A DNA stretch of 55,130 bases from Verrucomicrobiota bacterium (GTDB taxonomy: Bacteria; Verrucomicrobiota; Verrucomicrobiia; Chthoniobacterales; JAFAMB01), in the NCBI GenBank assembly GCA_019247695.1, contig JAFBAP010000187.1, positions 1-55,130 of the forward strand, written 5' to 3'. Both the position numbers and the translations under genes were made by a program. This document shows, in pieces, positions 1 to 8,659 of the stretch (its first letter is position 1; the number at the start of each line of letters is the position of its first letter). The notes beneath the pieces were generated by a model that did no database searches, was not told where the DNA came from, and saw only the letters and a list, made by a program, of their open reading frames with translations.

Positions 1-179
1 GGGTGCAAAAGCTGGCGCAGCGCAGAGCAGCGGGCGTGCCAAGGCCTAAAAGAACCATAAAAAAGGGGTTTTACCAGAGGGGCGGGCCCGGGCCGGGCGG
101 GCCCGGCCGGCCCCCGCTAGGCAAAAAGGCCCTGCCCCCGCCCTTCCTGACCCGGAAAATTTTGCCGTGCGTGCCCGCT
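1..179. other. GC-rich non-coding edge with perfect palindrome
   Basis: No convincing gene. The stretch is almost pure G and C around 80-120 and holds an inverted repeat at 91-108 with 8-bp arms (GGCCGGGC / GCCCGGCC) and a 2-nt spacer. On the minus strand it lies downstream of the PPOX-like gene, and a run of six T follows it at 59-64, about 27 nt further on. That is too far for a classical intrinsic terminator, so a terminator role is only possible. The long frames across this stretch are low-complexity readings of GC-rich sequence. Confidence 0.4.
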
Positions 180-584
180 TCAGGCAAAATTCCACTGTTC
201 CGTGTGCCGGATATCGATTCGGAGCAACGCCAGGTCCGGATCGGAAACGCCCTGCGGGAACCAGCGGCTCAGTTCCGTCGTCCAAAGTTTTTGGAGCAAT
301 TTTTGATCGTGGACCACCTGAGCTTGTCCGGTAACGGACACGTATGCTTCCTTTTCAGGGGAGGCAAACGTGACGTTCACCGCCTGGTGCTCCTGCGCTT
401 CGGCAACCTTCGGCGTGTGTTCTTTGGTGATAAACCAGAGCGCATCCTGATCCAGGCCGGCGCACACCATCGGTCGCGAACGTAACCCGCCGTCCTTCTC
501 CTGGGTGGTTAACATTGCCACCCGGATACTTTTAACTGCCTCGCCGAGAGCTTCGCTTGCGGAGGGTTTCGAATCTTGAGCCAT
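180..584 (-). CDS. Pyridoxamine 5'-phosphate oxidase-like general stress protein, short C-terminus
   Basis: Predicted 134-residue protein of the general stress protein 26 / PPOX-like split-barrel family, which binds flavin or a related cofactor in the cytoplasm. Visible family signatures are RVAMLTTQEKDGGLRSRPM near the N-terminus, LWFITKEHTPKVAE, VNVTFASPEKEAYVSVTG and WFPQGVSDPDLALLRID near the end. The start at 584 (MAQDSKPS) is preferred because the frame upstream of it has no family similarity and GGAAAGC sits just before it. The family usually continues some 20-40 residues beyond the point where this protein stops (EQWNFA), so the C-terminus looks trimmed, next to a GC-rich non-coding stretch. 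A frameshift or natural shortening are both possible. Substrate unknown. Confidence 0.8.
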   Translation of the reverse strand: MAQDSKPSASEALGEAVKSIRVAMLTTQEKDGGLRSRPMVCAGLDQDALWFITKEHTPKVAEAQEHQAVNVTFASPEKEAYVSVTGQAQVVHDQKLLQKLWTTELSRWFPQGVSDPDLALLRIDIRHTEQWNFA

Positions 585-717
585 AATTGCTTTCCGTGGA
601 TTCCCTGGAAGGTGAGGGCATCCCATGTTCGGCCGGTCCTGCAAACTGGATGTAACCGGACGGGCGTGCCGGAGGCGCGTCACGAGGCCAATCCCCCTAC
701 GGCCGCCGTGTGACCTT

Positions 718-876
718 AATCTGTGTCAATCTGTGTAATCTGTGGATGCTTTCCTCTTTTCTGCCTTCTCTGCGTGTTCTGCGGATGATTTAATCTTTCC
801 GCCGTGGTCGCCGTGGCTCGCCGTGTTCGCCGTGTGAACTCTTACGTCGTGCCCGCCACCCCCGCTGTGGCCGCCG
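718..876 (-). repeat. Composite dispersed element, copy A (minus orientation)
   Basis: About 155 bp of non-coding sequence. Read on the minus strand it matches the copy at 54782-54940 almost base for base. It has three blocks. The first is built on CACGGCGACCACGGCGAGCC and ends in GTAAGAGTTCACACGGCG. The second is AATCATCCGCAGAACACGCA followed by a GCAGAAAAG tail. The third is ATCCACAGATTACACAGATT. The ORFs that cross it are repeat readings, not genes. It fills most of the 463-bp gap between the PPOX-like and DUF892 genes. A short GAACCCC-like remnant follows at 889-900. Confidence 0.85.
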
Positions 877-956
877 TCCCGAGCTTCGAACCCCCAAACG
901 CCAGACTTTACTCGGCACCCGCCACTCCCCTTCTTCATTTGGGGCATTCGAAAAAG

Positions 957-985
957 AAAGGCGCATTCCTGGAGAAAGCGCCTTT
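957..985 (-). terminator. Probable intrinsic terminator of the DUF892 gene
   Basis: Inverted repeat AAAGGCGC / GCGCCTTT (8-bp arms, 13-nt loop). On the minus strand it is followed by a T-rich run (CTTTTTC, complement of 950-956). It lies about 60 nt downstream of the DUF892 stop codon, in the right orientation to end that transcript. Confidence 0.55.
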
Positions 986-1047
986 CCGATTAACCGGTGG
1001 CTCCCGTGAGGGCGACCGCGGTTAATTTATGATTTCCTCTAAGCTTA

Positions 1048-1557
1048 TCACCTGGACGCCGCTTGCTGGTTAACGCGGCTTTCAGCGATTTCCGTCAATT
1101 TCTTGTCTGCCTCTTTTTCCTCGTCTAACGTTTGTTCAAGGATCTGGGAAATCTGGTTTTCACCGACCTGCCGCGCCAAAGTGCGAGCCGTGCCGTACCC
1201 GGCCATTTCGTAATGTTCAACCCGCTGAGCGGCGCCGATCAACCCGGCATCAATCACATTCTTATCGCCCTGAGCCTTCACGAAGTGCTGGCCTTCCGTG
1301 ACCAACCCCTTCATCGCTTCACAGGTTTCACCCTGCGGTTTTTCGCCGAGCTGTTCAAATATCCGGTCCAGACGGGTCACGTGCTCCTGGGTCTGGTTCA
1401 GGTGCATTTCGAAGGCCGACTTCAACTGAGAAGAGCCGGCGGCCTCAGCCATCTTAGGCAGCGCGTCGACCAGCTGGTTTTCGGCACTGTAGAGGTCCCG
1501 CAACTCCTCAAGCAGAAGATCACGAACGGAATTCAACTTAAGGGATGTAAATCTCAT
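1048..1557 (-). CDS. DUF892 / YciE-YciF family ferritin-like protein
   Basis: Predicted 169-residue helical protein of the DUF892 (YciE/YciF) family, a ferritin-like four-helix bundle associated with stress and possibly di-iron binding. The N-terminal VRDLLLEELRDLYSAENQLV, the FEMHLNQTQEHVTRLDRIFE helix and VEHYEMAGYGTARTLA are the usual family blocks, with Glu and His residues spaced as in ferritin-like metal sites. Length is normal for the family. It is a single-gene unit on the minus strand with a probable terminator at 957-985. Biochemical activity in this family is poorly defined, so only a general stress or metal-handling role is inferred. Confidence 0.9.
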   Translation of the reverse strand: MRFTSLKLNSVRDLLLEELRDLYSAENQLVDALPKMAEAAGSSQLKSAFEMHLNQTQEHVTRLDRIFEQLGEKPQGETCEAMKGLVTEGQHFVKAQGDKNVIDAGLIGAAQRVEHYEMAGYGTARTLARQVGENQISQILEQTLDEEKEADKKLTEIAESRVNQQAASR

Positions 1558-1611
1558 AACGTAATGGTTCGCACCGCCCCGGCCTGATGGTCGTTTTACG
1601 AGTACGTCAGG

Positions 1612-2667
1612 TTAAAGCCGGTCCAGAAATTCGAGGCCCGTCGCCTTCGGTTCCAGGTTTTTCGCCTTCAGCCACTCGGCGTTGAACAGGCGGGAAAGGT
1701 AACGGGCACCGGAATCGCAAAGGATCGTGGTGATCAACTGGCCGGGGCCATAATCCTTCGCCGCCTTGACGGCGCCGCACACGTTGATGGCCGAGGACAT
1801 CCCGAGAAACAACCCTTCGTGCCGCAAGAGGTGGTAAACCATTTCGATCCCGAGGGCGTCCGGGATCCGGTAGGCACGATCGACCTCGATTCCTTCAAGA
1901 TTTTTTGTTACCCGGCTCTGGCCGATCCCTTCAGCAACCGAATCACCATCATTGATTTCGGTGTGGCGATGGGTAAACCAGGACCACATCGCCGCCCCGT
2001 AAGGGTCGGCGCAGATGACTTTGATCCGGGGATCGCACTCCTTCAGAAAAATGCCGGTCCCGGCCAGCGTTCCGCCGGTGCCGATCGAGGCCACGAAGGC
2101 AGTCACCCGGCGATCGGTCTGTTCCCAGATTTCCGGCCCGGTCGTTTGGTAATGGGCGCGGCGATTGGCCAGGTTATCAAACTGGTTGGCCCAAAAGCCA
2201 TTCCCGGTTTCCGCCGCCACCCGCTCCGATACGCGGATGTAATTGTTCGGATTGCTGTAAGGCGCATCCGGGACGGTTCGGACTTCGGCGCCCATGGCAC
2301 GCAGGCCCTCGATTTTCTCCTGCGACACCGTTTCGGGCACCACGATGATACAATGGTAACCGCGCGCGTTTCCCACCAGCGCCAAGCCGATCCCCGTGTT
2401 GCCGGCGGTCCCCTCGACGATCGTGCCACCGGGGGCCAGCGCTCCCGACTTTTCGGCTTCGAGCACAATCCCAAGCGCAGCCCGATCCTTTACAGATCCC
2501 CCGGGATTCATAAACTCTGCTTTACCGTAGATTTCAGACCCGGTGGCTTCGGAAAGGGCATTGAGGCGGATCAAGGGTGTGCGACCGATCGCCTCAGAGA
2601 AACCGGCTGTCCGGAATCCGAGGGCAGAAACGCTCAACTCTGGCTGCATCCGTGAAGGGTACATCAT
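1612..2667 (-). CDS. Cysteine synthase family PLP-dependent enzyme
   Basis: 351-residue fold-type II PLP enzyme of the cysteine synthase / cystathionine beta-synthase family. The PLP lysine is K60 in the motif NPGGSVKDR. The phosphate-binding region is SIGTGGTLAGTG. The substrate-loop motif is EGTAGNTGIG, with EGTA in place of the EPTS of classical bacterial CysK. The EGTA variant occurs in a subgroup that includes fungal cysteine synthases and mycobacterial Cds1-type cysteine desulfhydrases. The reaction may therefore be O-acetylserine sulfhydrylation or cysteine desulfhydration, and sequence alone does not decide. The start at 2667 gives a 20-residue lead before the conserved fold; MQPELS (residue 7) is an alternative. 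No cysE or sulfate genes are adjacent. Confidence 0.88.
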   Translation of the reverse strand: MMYPSRMQPELSVSALGFRTAGFSEAIGRTPLIRLNALSEATGSEIYGKAEFMNPGGSVKDRAALGIVLEAEKSGALAPGGTIVEGTAGNTGIGLALVGNARGYHCIIVVPETVSQEKIEGLRAMGAEVRTVPDAPYSNPNNYIRVSERVAAETGNGFWANQFDNLANRRAHYQTTGPEIWEQTDRRVTAFVASIGTGGTLAGTGIFLKECDPRIKVICADPYGAAMWSWFTHRHTEINDGDSVAEGIGQSRVTKNLEGIEVDRAYRIPDALGIEMVYHLLRHEGLFLGMSSAINVCGAVKAAKDYGPGQLITTILCDSGARYLSRLFNAEWLKAKNLEPKATGLEFLDRL

Positions 2668-2836
2668 TCCTGCGGTTGTGACAGACCGACCTGCACGGCG
2701 GCCCGGTGCCGGCGCCGCGGCACGTCCGGCCCGGCCTCCGGCTGGTTTAACTTCGTGAAATTCTGAAGTTCAATGCACATCCCCTGCCATACCCTTCTGC
2801 GTACAGTTAGGGGCTGCACTGGGACTGATTCTTGCT

Positions 2837-3901
2837 ATGCCTCGCCTTTCTGAAGCTGATATCATCGATCGCCTGCGTCACGTCAGGTTCCCGGGTTACA
2901 GCCGGGATATCGTCAGCTTTGGACTGGTGCGGGAAGTGAAAGTTGCCGGCGGCGACGTTCTGGTCCGCCTGAACGTCGCGACCAACAATCCTGCCGTCCC
3001 GCAGCAGCTGAAAACCGACGTTGAACAGGCCGTCCGGGGCATGGTAGGGGTAAGTTCGGCGAAGGTCGTCATCGATATCAGTACCCCCCCGGAAACGGGC
3101 GGGGCGACGCCTGGAACGACGGCCATTCCGGGTGTAAGATACGTGGTCGCCGTTGCCAGCGGCAAAGGTGGCGTGGGCAAATCGACGGTGGCCGCCAACC
3201 TGGCGGCGGCCTTGCAGCAGAGCGGAGTCAAAACCGGCTTGTGCGACTGCGACATCTACGGGCCGTCCATCTCGCTGATGTTCGGCGCCACCCACGAGCA
3301 GCCGATGGCCACGGCGGAGGAGGTCATCATTCCGCTGGAACGCTACGGGATTAAACTGATGTCCATGGGTTCGCTTCTGGAAGATGATTCACCGGCGATC
3401 CTTCGGGGGCCGATGGTGACCCGGGCAACGCAGCAGTTCCTTCGCCAGGTAGACTGGTCAGGGCTCGATTACCTGGTTCTGGACCTGCCCCCGGGCACCG
3501 GCGACATCCAACTCACGGTCGTCCAGACCGTAGCTCTCAACGGCGCAATCATCGTCACCACCCCTCAGGAAGTGGCTTTGATCGACGCCCGGAAGGCTAG
3601 CGCGATGTTTGCCAAAGTGAATGTCCCGGTGCTGGGGATCGTCGAAAACATGAGTTTTTTCCTGAGTCCCAACGATGGAACCGCTTACCACATTTTTGGT
3701 GAAGGAGGGGGCGCCCGGGAGGCCAAACGGCTGCGTGTTCCTCTGCTGGGCCAGATCCCGCTTGACATTGAAACGCGTGAAGCCGGTGATCGGGGCATGC
3801 CTATCGTTTTTGAGAATTCCAAGAACCCGGTGGCGCAGGCATTTATGCGCATGGCCGCACAGCTGCGACAACAAATTGAGGAGCTTCCGCACACCCGGTA
3901 A
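2837..3901 (+). CDS. Mrp/ApbC family P-loop ATPase (iron-sulfur carrier family)
   Basis: 354-residue cytoplasmic ATPase of the Mrp/NBP35/ApbC family, which delivers iron-sulfur clusters to apoproteins. Residues about 1-85 form the DUF59/MIP18 domain. The P-loop ATPase follows, with the deviant Walker A motif SGKGGVGKST near residue 107-116 and LDLPPGTGDIQLT downstream. The family usually has a CPxC pair after VENMS that holds the bridging cluster. Here that segment reads VENMSFFLSPNDGTAYHIFG, with no cysteine. Such cysteine-less Mrp proteins are known in some phyla, so this is a variant rather than clear damage. The gene stands alone, 80 nt before a small conserved ORF. Confidence 0.92.
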   Translation: MPRLSEADIIDRLRHVRFPGYSRDIVSFGLVREVKVAGGDVLVRLNVATNNPAVPQQLKTDVEQAVRGMVGVSSAKVVIDISTPPETGGATPGTTAIPGVRYVVAVASGKGGVGKSTVAANLAAALQQSGVKTGLCDCDIYGPSISLMFGATHEQPMATAEEVIIPLERYGIKLMSMGSLLEDDSPAILRGPMVTRATQQFLRQVDWSGLDYLVLDLPPGTGDIQLTVVQTVALNGAIIVTTPQEVALIDARKASAMFAKVNVPVLGIVENMSFFLSPNDGTAYHIFGEGGGAREAKRLRVPLLGQIPLDIETREAGDRGMPIVFENSKNPVAQAFMRMAAQLRQQIEELPHTR

Positions 3902-3981
3902 CCCCTTGGTTGTCTATGGCCAGGTTACTAATAAAGTCGTTGACTTCGCGCTCCGGGCTCTCCCAAAATAGAGAATCATCC

Positions 3982-4197
3982 ATGGAACCCCCACGGGAAG
4001 ATGCAACTGAACTGGTAAGAAATTCTGTCTTGTACAAAGAATTCCTGGCCGAGCGTGAGGAAATCCTGCGTCACAAATGGATTGAAAGCGAAAAAGCCGG
4101 TTACGACATCGGCTTTGAGCGTGCGCTGCTGGATTGGATCGTGAAGTACCGATCGGCCTGGCGTGAGAAACGCCAGCGCCAGATGAAAGGCTCCTGA
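3982..4197 (+). CDS. Small conserved hypothetical protein
   Basis: 71-residue basic protein, not assigned to a named family. The core LRHKWIESEKAGYDIGFERALLDWIVKYR resembles a short motif (W..SE..G.D.G...A..DW) that I have seen in small proteins and protein tails of this bacterial group. The start at 3982 (MEPPREDA) is chosen over the upstream 3910 because the conserved part begins after it and the extra residues are unremarkable. No signal peptide or membrane segment. It lies 80 nt after mrp and 80 nt before pyrR on the same strand, so co-transcription is possible. No function can be assigned. Confidence 0.65.
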   Translation: MEPPREDATELVRNSVLYKEFLAEREEILRHKWIESEKAGYDIGFERALLDWIVKYRSAWREKRQRQMKGS

Positions 4198-4277
4198 GAT
4201 CCTCCCGGCTGAGTTAAGTCTTTGGCCGGCGCGTCTCGTTTGAATTCGTCCGGTAAGATCCTGCAAGCAGGTTAGGC

Positions 4278-4823
4278 ATGGTTCATACGCTCACGATCCT
4301 GGACGCCGGTGAAATTGCTCGCGCGTTGCGCCGGATGGCCGGTGAGATCCTGGAGCACAATCCCGATCCGGCTGCTTTTGCCCTCGTCGGTATCCCTTTG
4401 CGCGGGCCTGAACTCGCCCGCCGTCTTGCCGATTTGATGATGCAAATCGAAGGGCGCCGCCCGCACGTCGGGGCGGTCGATGTGTCGATGCACCGCGATG
4501 ACCTGAAGCTGCGCCGGTCGTTGCGAAGCGTTCATCCGACCGAATTGCCGTTCCAGGTCGAAGACCTTACCCTCATCCTGGTGGATGACGTTTTGTTCAC
4601 CGGCCGGACTTGCCGCGCGGCGATGGATGCGATCTCATCTTTCGGGCGCCCCGCCCGCATCCAGCTTGCCGCCCTGCTGGACCGCGGTCACCGGGAGCTG
4701 CCGATCCAGCCCGATTACGTCGGGAAAAGTATACGGACCGCACGCCACGAACTGATCAAGGTCCGGCTGGAAAGTATCGACCACGAGCCTGATTCGGTTC
4801 ACCTTCAGAAGCCCGCACCGTGA
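4278..4823 (+). CDS. pyrR: PyrR bifunctional pyrimidine regulator / uracil phosphoribosyltransferase
   Basis: 181-residue type I phosphoribosyltransferase of the PyrR family. In Firmicutes PyrR binds pyr mRNA to control attenuation and also makes UMP from uracil and PRPP. The PRPP-binding loop [20 protein letters not shown] is clear, as are [16 protein letters not shown] and the C-terminal [18 protein letters not shown]. Length matches the family. It overlaps pyrB by 4 nt (GTGA), so the two are translationally coupled. No convincing PyrR-binding stem-loop could be identified in the 80-nt leader, so whether it still regulates by attenuation is open. Confidence 0.93.
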   Translation: MVHTLTILDAGEIARALRRMAGEILEHNPDPAAFALVGIPLRGPELARRLADLMMQIEGRRPHVGAVDVSMHRDDLKLRRSLRSVHPTELPFQVEDLTLILVDDVLFTGRTCRAAMDAISSFGRPARIQLAALLDRGHRELPIQPDYVGKSIRTARHELIKVRLESIDHEPDSVHLQKPAP

Positions 4824-5785
4824 ACACTCCGGATTTGGCCCAGGCCGTTGATTGGCGGCGGAAAGATCTCCTGAATATCCGCGAGCTCGAACGGTTTGAA
4901 GTCGAAACCATCCTCGACACCGCCTCCGCCTTCAAAACCGTGGGGGTGCGGGACATCAAAAAGGTTCCGGCCCTGCGTGGGAAGACGTTGATCAACTTTT
5001 TCGTCGAGCCGAGCACGCGGACCCGCATTTCGTTCGAACTGGCGGCGCTACGCCTCAGCGCTGACGTGATTAACATGTCGGCGGCCATGTCGAGCCTGCA
5101 AAAGGGTGAAACCCTCAAGGACACAGCCAGAAACCTGCAAGCCCTGCAGGCGGACATCATTGTCCTGCGGCACGCCTCGGCCGGCGCCCCCAAGTTTCTG
5201 GCGGAACGTCTCGAAGCGAGCATCATTAACGCCGGAGACGGCGCGCACGAACACCCCACCCAGGCGCTGCTGGATGTCTTTACCATCCGGGAACATTTTC
5301 AGCGGGTGGCCGGCCTGAACGTGGTGATTGTGGGCGACATCCTTTTCAGCCGGGTTGCACGCTCAAACCTGTGGGCCCTTAAAAAACTCGGCGCCAACGT
5401 CATCCTGGTCGGGCCGAACACCCTGGTTCCGCGCAATTTCGAAGAAGTGGGCGTATCGGTGGCACGTTCCCTCGACGAGGTTCTACCGTCGGCCGACGTC
5501 GTTAACCTGTTACGCATCCAGCATGAACGGCAGCGGAAAGAGTATTTCCCCAGCTTGAACGAATACGTCCGCTTTTTCGGGTTGACGAAAGAACGGGCCG
5601 CCCGCCTGCGGCCGGGTTGCCTGGTGATGCACCCGGGGCCGATCAACCGCGGCGTTGAGATCGACAGCGAGGTCGCGGACGGGCCGCAGAGCGTCATCCT
5701 CGAGCAGGTCACCAATGGATTGGCGGTGCGTATGGCCGTGCTCTATCTGTGCAGCACCGCTGCGCGGCAGGCTGCACATGAGTAA
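4820..5785 (+). CDS. pyrB: Aspartate carbamoyltransferase catalytic subunit
   Basis: 321-residue enzyme that joins carbamoyl phosphate and aspartate, the committed step of de novo pyrimidine synthesis. The carbamoyl-phosphate motif [14 protein letters not shown] and the [14 protein letters not shown] motif are present, as is the C-terminal [14 protein letters not shown]. It starts with GTG at 4820 inside the pyrR stop region and ends 8 nt inside pyrC, giving a tight pyrR-pyrB-pyrC operon. No pyrI regulatory subunit is adjacent, so a class B/C type complex with PyrC, as in Aquifex or Thermus, is possible but inferred only from gene order. Confidence 0.95.
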   Translation: MNTPDLAQAVDWRRKDLLNIRELERFEVETILDTASAFKTVGVRDIKKVPALRGKTLINFFVEPSTRTRISFELAALRLSADVINMSAAMSSLQKGETLKDTARNLQALQADIIVLRHASAGAPKFLAERLEASIINAGDGAHEHPTQALLDVFTIREHFQRVAGLNVVIVGDILFSRVARSNLWALKKLGANVILVGPNTLVPRNFEEVGVSVARSLDEVLPSADVVNLLRIQHERQRKEYFPSLNEYVRFFGLTKERAARLRPGCLVMHPGPINRGVEIDSEVADGPQSVILEQVTNGLAVRMAVLYLCSTAARQAAHE

Positions 5786-7055
5786 CCTGATTATTCGCCA
5801 GGGCCGGATCATCGACCCGAGTTCCCGCCGCGATGAGATCGCGGACTTGTTTGTGGCCGCCGGCAAGCTCAGTGCCGATCCGCCTCCGGACCCGGTCGAA
5901 CTTATCGACGCGTCAGGTTTGGTGGTGGCGCCGGGCCTGATCGACATCCATGTTCATCTGCGAGAGCCGGGCCAATCGCATAAGGAGACGATCGAGACCG
6001 GCACGGAGGCGGCTGCCGCGGGCGGTTTCACCTCCATCGTTTGCATGCCGAATACCAGTCCGCCGCTTGATAATCCGAGCGGTGTCGCCTGGGTGCTTGA
6101 CCGGGCGAAACGGGTCGGAACGGTCAACGTTTACGCTACCGGCGCGATCACCAAAGGATTGGCCGGTGAAGAAATGGCCCCGATCGGGTCCATGGTGCAG
6201 GCCGGGGTGGTGGCCATCACCGATGATGGCCGCTGCGTGCAAAATCATGAACTCATGCGGCGTGCCGTCGAGTACGCCAGGATGTTTGATCTGGCCGTCT
6301 TCGATCATTGCCAGGACTATTCGCTCGTGGGCAACGGGGTGATGCACGAAGGACGATGGAGTACGATCCTGGGGCTGCCCGGCTGGCCGCGCGCCGGTGA
6401 GGAACTCATCGTGATGCGCAACCTTCTGCTGGCTGAGCTCTGCGAGACGCGCATCCACTGCCAACACGTCAGCTCCGGGGGAAGCGTGCGGCTGCTGCGG
6501 GAGGCACACCGGCGGGGCGTGCCAATCTCAGGCGAACTTTGCCCGCATCACATTGCCCTGACCGACGATTCGATTCGTCATTTCGATACCAATTACAAGA
6601 TGAACCCGCCGCTGCGTACGCAAAAGGACATCGACAGTCTTTTGGAAGCCGTGGCCGACGGCACCATTTTGGTGTTGGCCAGCGATCACGCCCCGCACGC
6701 CGCGTTCGAAAAGGAAGTGGAGTTTGACCAGGCGCCGTTCGGCATTCTGGGCCTTGAGAGCGAACTGGGTTTGTTTCTGACCTTGTTGATCCACCGGCAC
6801 CGCGTGATTGACCTGCCGAAGCTGATCGAGATGTACACTGCCCACCCTGCGAAGCTTCTTCGCCTCGCCAAGGGCACGCTCCAACCCGGCGCGGACGCGG
6901 ATGTCACCCTGATCGACCCGGACCTGGAATGGACGTACCGCGTAAAGGAGAGCCGCTCGAAATCCCGAAACTCACCGTTTGAGGGCTGGCAGCTCAAAGG
7001 GCGCGCCGTGCGCACGATCGTCGGCGGAAAAACCGTCTGGCGACACGAAAAGTGA
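5778..7055 (+). CDS. pyrC: Dihydroorotase (class I)
   Basis: 425-residue amidohydrolase that closes carbamoyl aspartate to dihydroorotate. Metal and active-site motifs are [36 protein letters not shown] and [13 protein letters not shown]. The C-terminal [20 protein letters not shown] is typical of the family. The start at 5778 ([14 protein letters not shown]) overlaps the end of pyrB by 8 nt. The longer frame upstream reads pyrB sequence out of frame and is discarded. It is the last gene of the operon, and the next gene is convergent. Confidence 0.95.
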   Translation: MSNLIIRQGRIIDPSSRRDEIADLFVAAGKLSADPPPDPVELIDASGLVVAPGLIDIHVHLREPGQSHKETIETGTEAAAAGGFTSIVCMPNTSPPLDNPSGVAWVLDRAKRVGTVNVYATGAITKGLAGEEMAPIGSMVQAGVVAITDDGRCVQNHELMRRAVEYARMFDLAVFDHCQDYSLVGNGVMHEGRWSTILGLPGWPRAGEELIVMRNLLLAELCETRIHCQHVSSGGSVRLLREAHRRGVPISGELCPHHIALTDDSIRHFDTNYKMNPPLRTQKDIDSLLEAVADGTILVLASDHAPHAAFEKEVEFDQAPFGILGLESELGLFLTLLIHRHRVIDLPKLIEMYTAHPAKLLRLAKGTLQPGADADVTLIDPDLEWTYRVKESRSKSRNSPFEGWQLKGRAVRTIVGGKTVWRHEK

Positions 7056-7158
7056 TACCGTTCAGACAGTTATCTCGGTAGAGTGCCGGCCCAGGGGGGC
7101 GTCGGCTCCGAAGAATGCGCCGTACCCGGTTGAATCGGCCGTCCGGCGGGAATGCCAG

Positions 7159-7182
7159 GGGGGCGTCCCCTCCTGCGCCCCC
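7159..7182. terminator. Possible bidirectional hairpin between convergent genes
   Basis: Inverted repeat GGGGGCG / CGCCCCC with a 10-nt loop, between pyrC (plus) and the secreted hypothetical gene (minus). Only a short GTTTC follows, so it is a weak intrinsic terminator at best. The CAGGGGGGCGTC string of the left arm also occurs about 67 nt upstream. Confidence 0.3.
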
Positions 7183-7198
7183 GTTTCAGCACCCAGAC

Positions 7199-8287
7199 TT
7201 ATTCCGAGTCGTCTGGCGGCGGCACCGGCTGAACCGGCTGGCTGTATCGATCCGGCGGCACGGAACGGTAAGGGTAATTGTAGGAATCCGGCGAACCCCG
7301 TCCCTGTTCGTAGGCCTCACCGGTAGCCTCAAGCGAAATGGTGTCCTGGCCGGTAAACTTCTTCTGGAACCACCCACCGATCCGCCGGGCAGCCCGCTCG
7401 GTCTTGTTCACCACCGTCTCGCCGAAATGCACCACCGTTTCGCCGTATCGATGCGCTTTGCCGGTCAAACTTTCGTCCTGCTGAGAGTAGGTACCGGGGT
7501 TGTAGTACGAGTACGAAGAGTCCGGAGGCGGCGCTTCCGAATACGTATTTTGCTGGGCGTAATAACGGCCGCGCCCATCCGGGTAACTCCGGCTGGAATC
7601 GTCGTCGTAGCCGCGAACTCCGGACGTCGTCGCGGCGTATGCTCCCTGGCCGGCCTGCGAACCAGGCCCGGGCGGAGTCGGCATCGCGGCGTAAGCCTGG
7701 TCCGTCTCATGGGTTCGCAAGGCGGGTGACACGGGTTTTCTGGGCACCGACGCGACGCTGCTGACGGGAACCCAGTCTCTGGCGGCAAGCACGTTCCCGT
7801 TGTCAGCGGCGATCTTTACCGTCCCGACGAGACGCTGCTGTTCGTCCAGCAGGGCAACGGTCCACACCGGCTTGCCCGAGACCGGGTCGGAAGTCAGCGT
7901 ATAGTCGAGCGCGTCGAAGCCGACGTGGTGGCGCCGCGCTTCCGTTTCCGCGACGGTGAATGCACCGTCCGAGTCCGTGTTCAGGTTACTGAGATCGATC
8001 GGCTTGCCGCCGGGACGTTTCACGGGAGCGCGCTCGGCGTTGATACGATTGGCGACGACGTCAAATTCGCGCAAGCCACCGCGTGCCCCCGGGTCCTCGA
8101 CCAAGACCGTCCAGTTGATCGGCTGGGGGTGTCCGGAGCGACCCGAAATCGCCACGACATGGTCGAGGGACTTTTCACCCTGCTTTACGCCGATCGCCCG
8201 CAGCGCCTTGTACGCGGTATCCTCGGCTCTTGCAATCGCACCGACGCCCAGTAAGACCGACGAAATCAGAACCAAACGCCTCATCAC
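7199..8287 (-). CDS. Secreted hypothetical protein with Tyr/Pro/Ser-rich C-terminal half
   Basis: 362-residue protein, not recognised. Residues 1-21 (MMRRLVLISSVLLGVGAIARA) form a signal peptide with probable cleavage before EDTAYK. Residues about 22-175 look like a folded domain built of two similar halves: VKQGEKSLDHVVAISG...WTVLVED, then VGFDALDYTLTSDP...WTVALLDEQ. This is reminiscent of PepSY-like putative peptidase-inhibitor repeats. Residues about 180-285 are low complexity, rich in Tyr, Ser, Pro and Gly. A short helix-prone basic stretch (VVNKTERAARRIGGWFQKKF) precedes a Pro/Tyr-rich tail. A periplasmic or outer-surface location is inferred. It is monocistronic and convergent with pyrC. 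Confidence 0.75.
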   Translation of the reverse strand: MMRRLVLISSVLLGVGAIARAEDTAYKALRAIGVKQGEKSLDHVVAISGRSGHPQPINWTVLVEDPGARGGLREFDVVANRINAERAPVKRPGGKPIDLSNLNTDSDGAFTVAETEARRHHVGFDALDYTLTSDPVSGKPVWTVALLDEQQRLVGTVKIAADNGNVLAARDWVPVSSVASVPRKPVSPALRTHETDQAYAAMPTPPGPGSQAGQGAYAATTSGVRGYDDDSSRSYPDGRGRYYAQQNTYSEAPPPDSSYSYYNPGTYSQQDESLTGKAHRYGETVVHFGETVVNKTERAARRIGGWFQKKFTGQDTISLEATGEAYEQGRGSPDSYNYPYRSVPPDRYSQPVQPVPPPDDSE

Positions 8288-8328
8288 AATCTACCCTTTT
8301 AAGGCGAGTCCGGCCCATTGGCCAGAAA

Positions 8329-8605
8329 AAGGTTCGGCGTTCGGCGTTCGGCGTTTGGAGTTCGGGGCGGCAGCGTACCGGGCGTGGTGCGGTCCCTTTT
8401 TAATCTGCATAATCTGCGTAATCCGTGGATGATTTCTCTCTTCTGCGTCCTTCTGCGGATCCGCCGCTCGCAGCCCTGCCGCCTGGCACGATGTGAGCGT
8501 GGGCGACGGATAATCGTCCTTCCCGCCGTGTTCGCCGTGTCTCGCCGTGGCGCCGTGTGATTCCTCTCCGCTGCGGCCACCGTGTGCCCGAACCCCGAAC
8601 TCCTC
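8329..8605. repeat. Degenerate heptamers and composite-element remnant, copy B
   Basis: Fills most of the gap between divergent genes. Positions 8333-8370 carry GTTCGGC/GTTCGGG 7-bp units. Positions 8401-8461 hold TCTGCNTAATCTGCGTAATC and a GTGGATGATTTCTCT block, followed by CTTCTGCGGAT. Positions 8521-8570 hold GCCGTGTTCGCCGTGTCTCG units. Block order is the same as in copy A but with more divergence and insertions. A final CCCGAACCCCGAACTCC stretch at 8587-8603 runs into the extended N-terminal frame of the next gene. Confidence 0.7.
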
Positions 8606-8659
8606 TCTCTGCGGCCTCGACCCGGGCCGGAGAATTGTTTAGAGTCCTTTCTGAATCTG

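Noticed and set aside
4198-4277. PyrR-binding attenuator upstream of pyrR
   Set aside because: No sequence matching the known binding loop and no terminator/antiterminator pair could be drawn with confidence.
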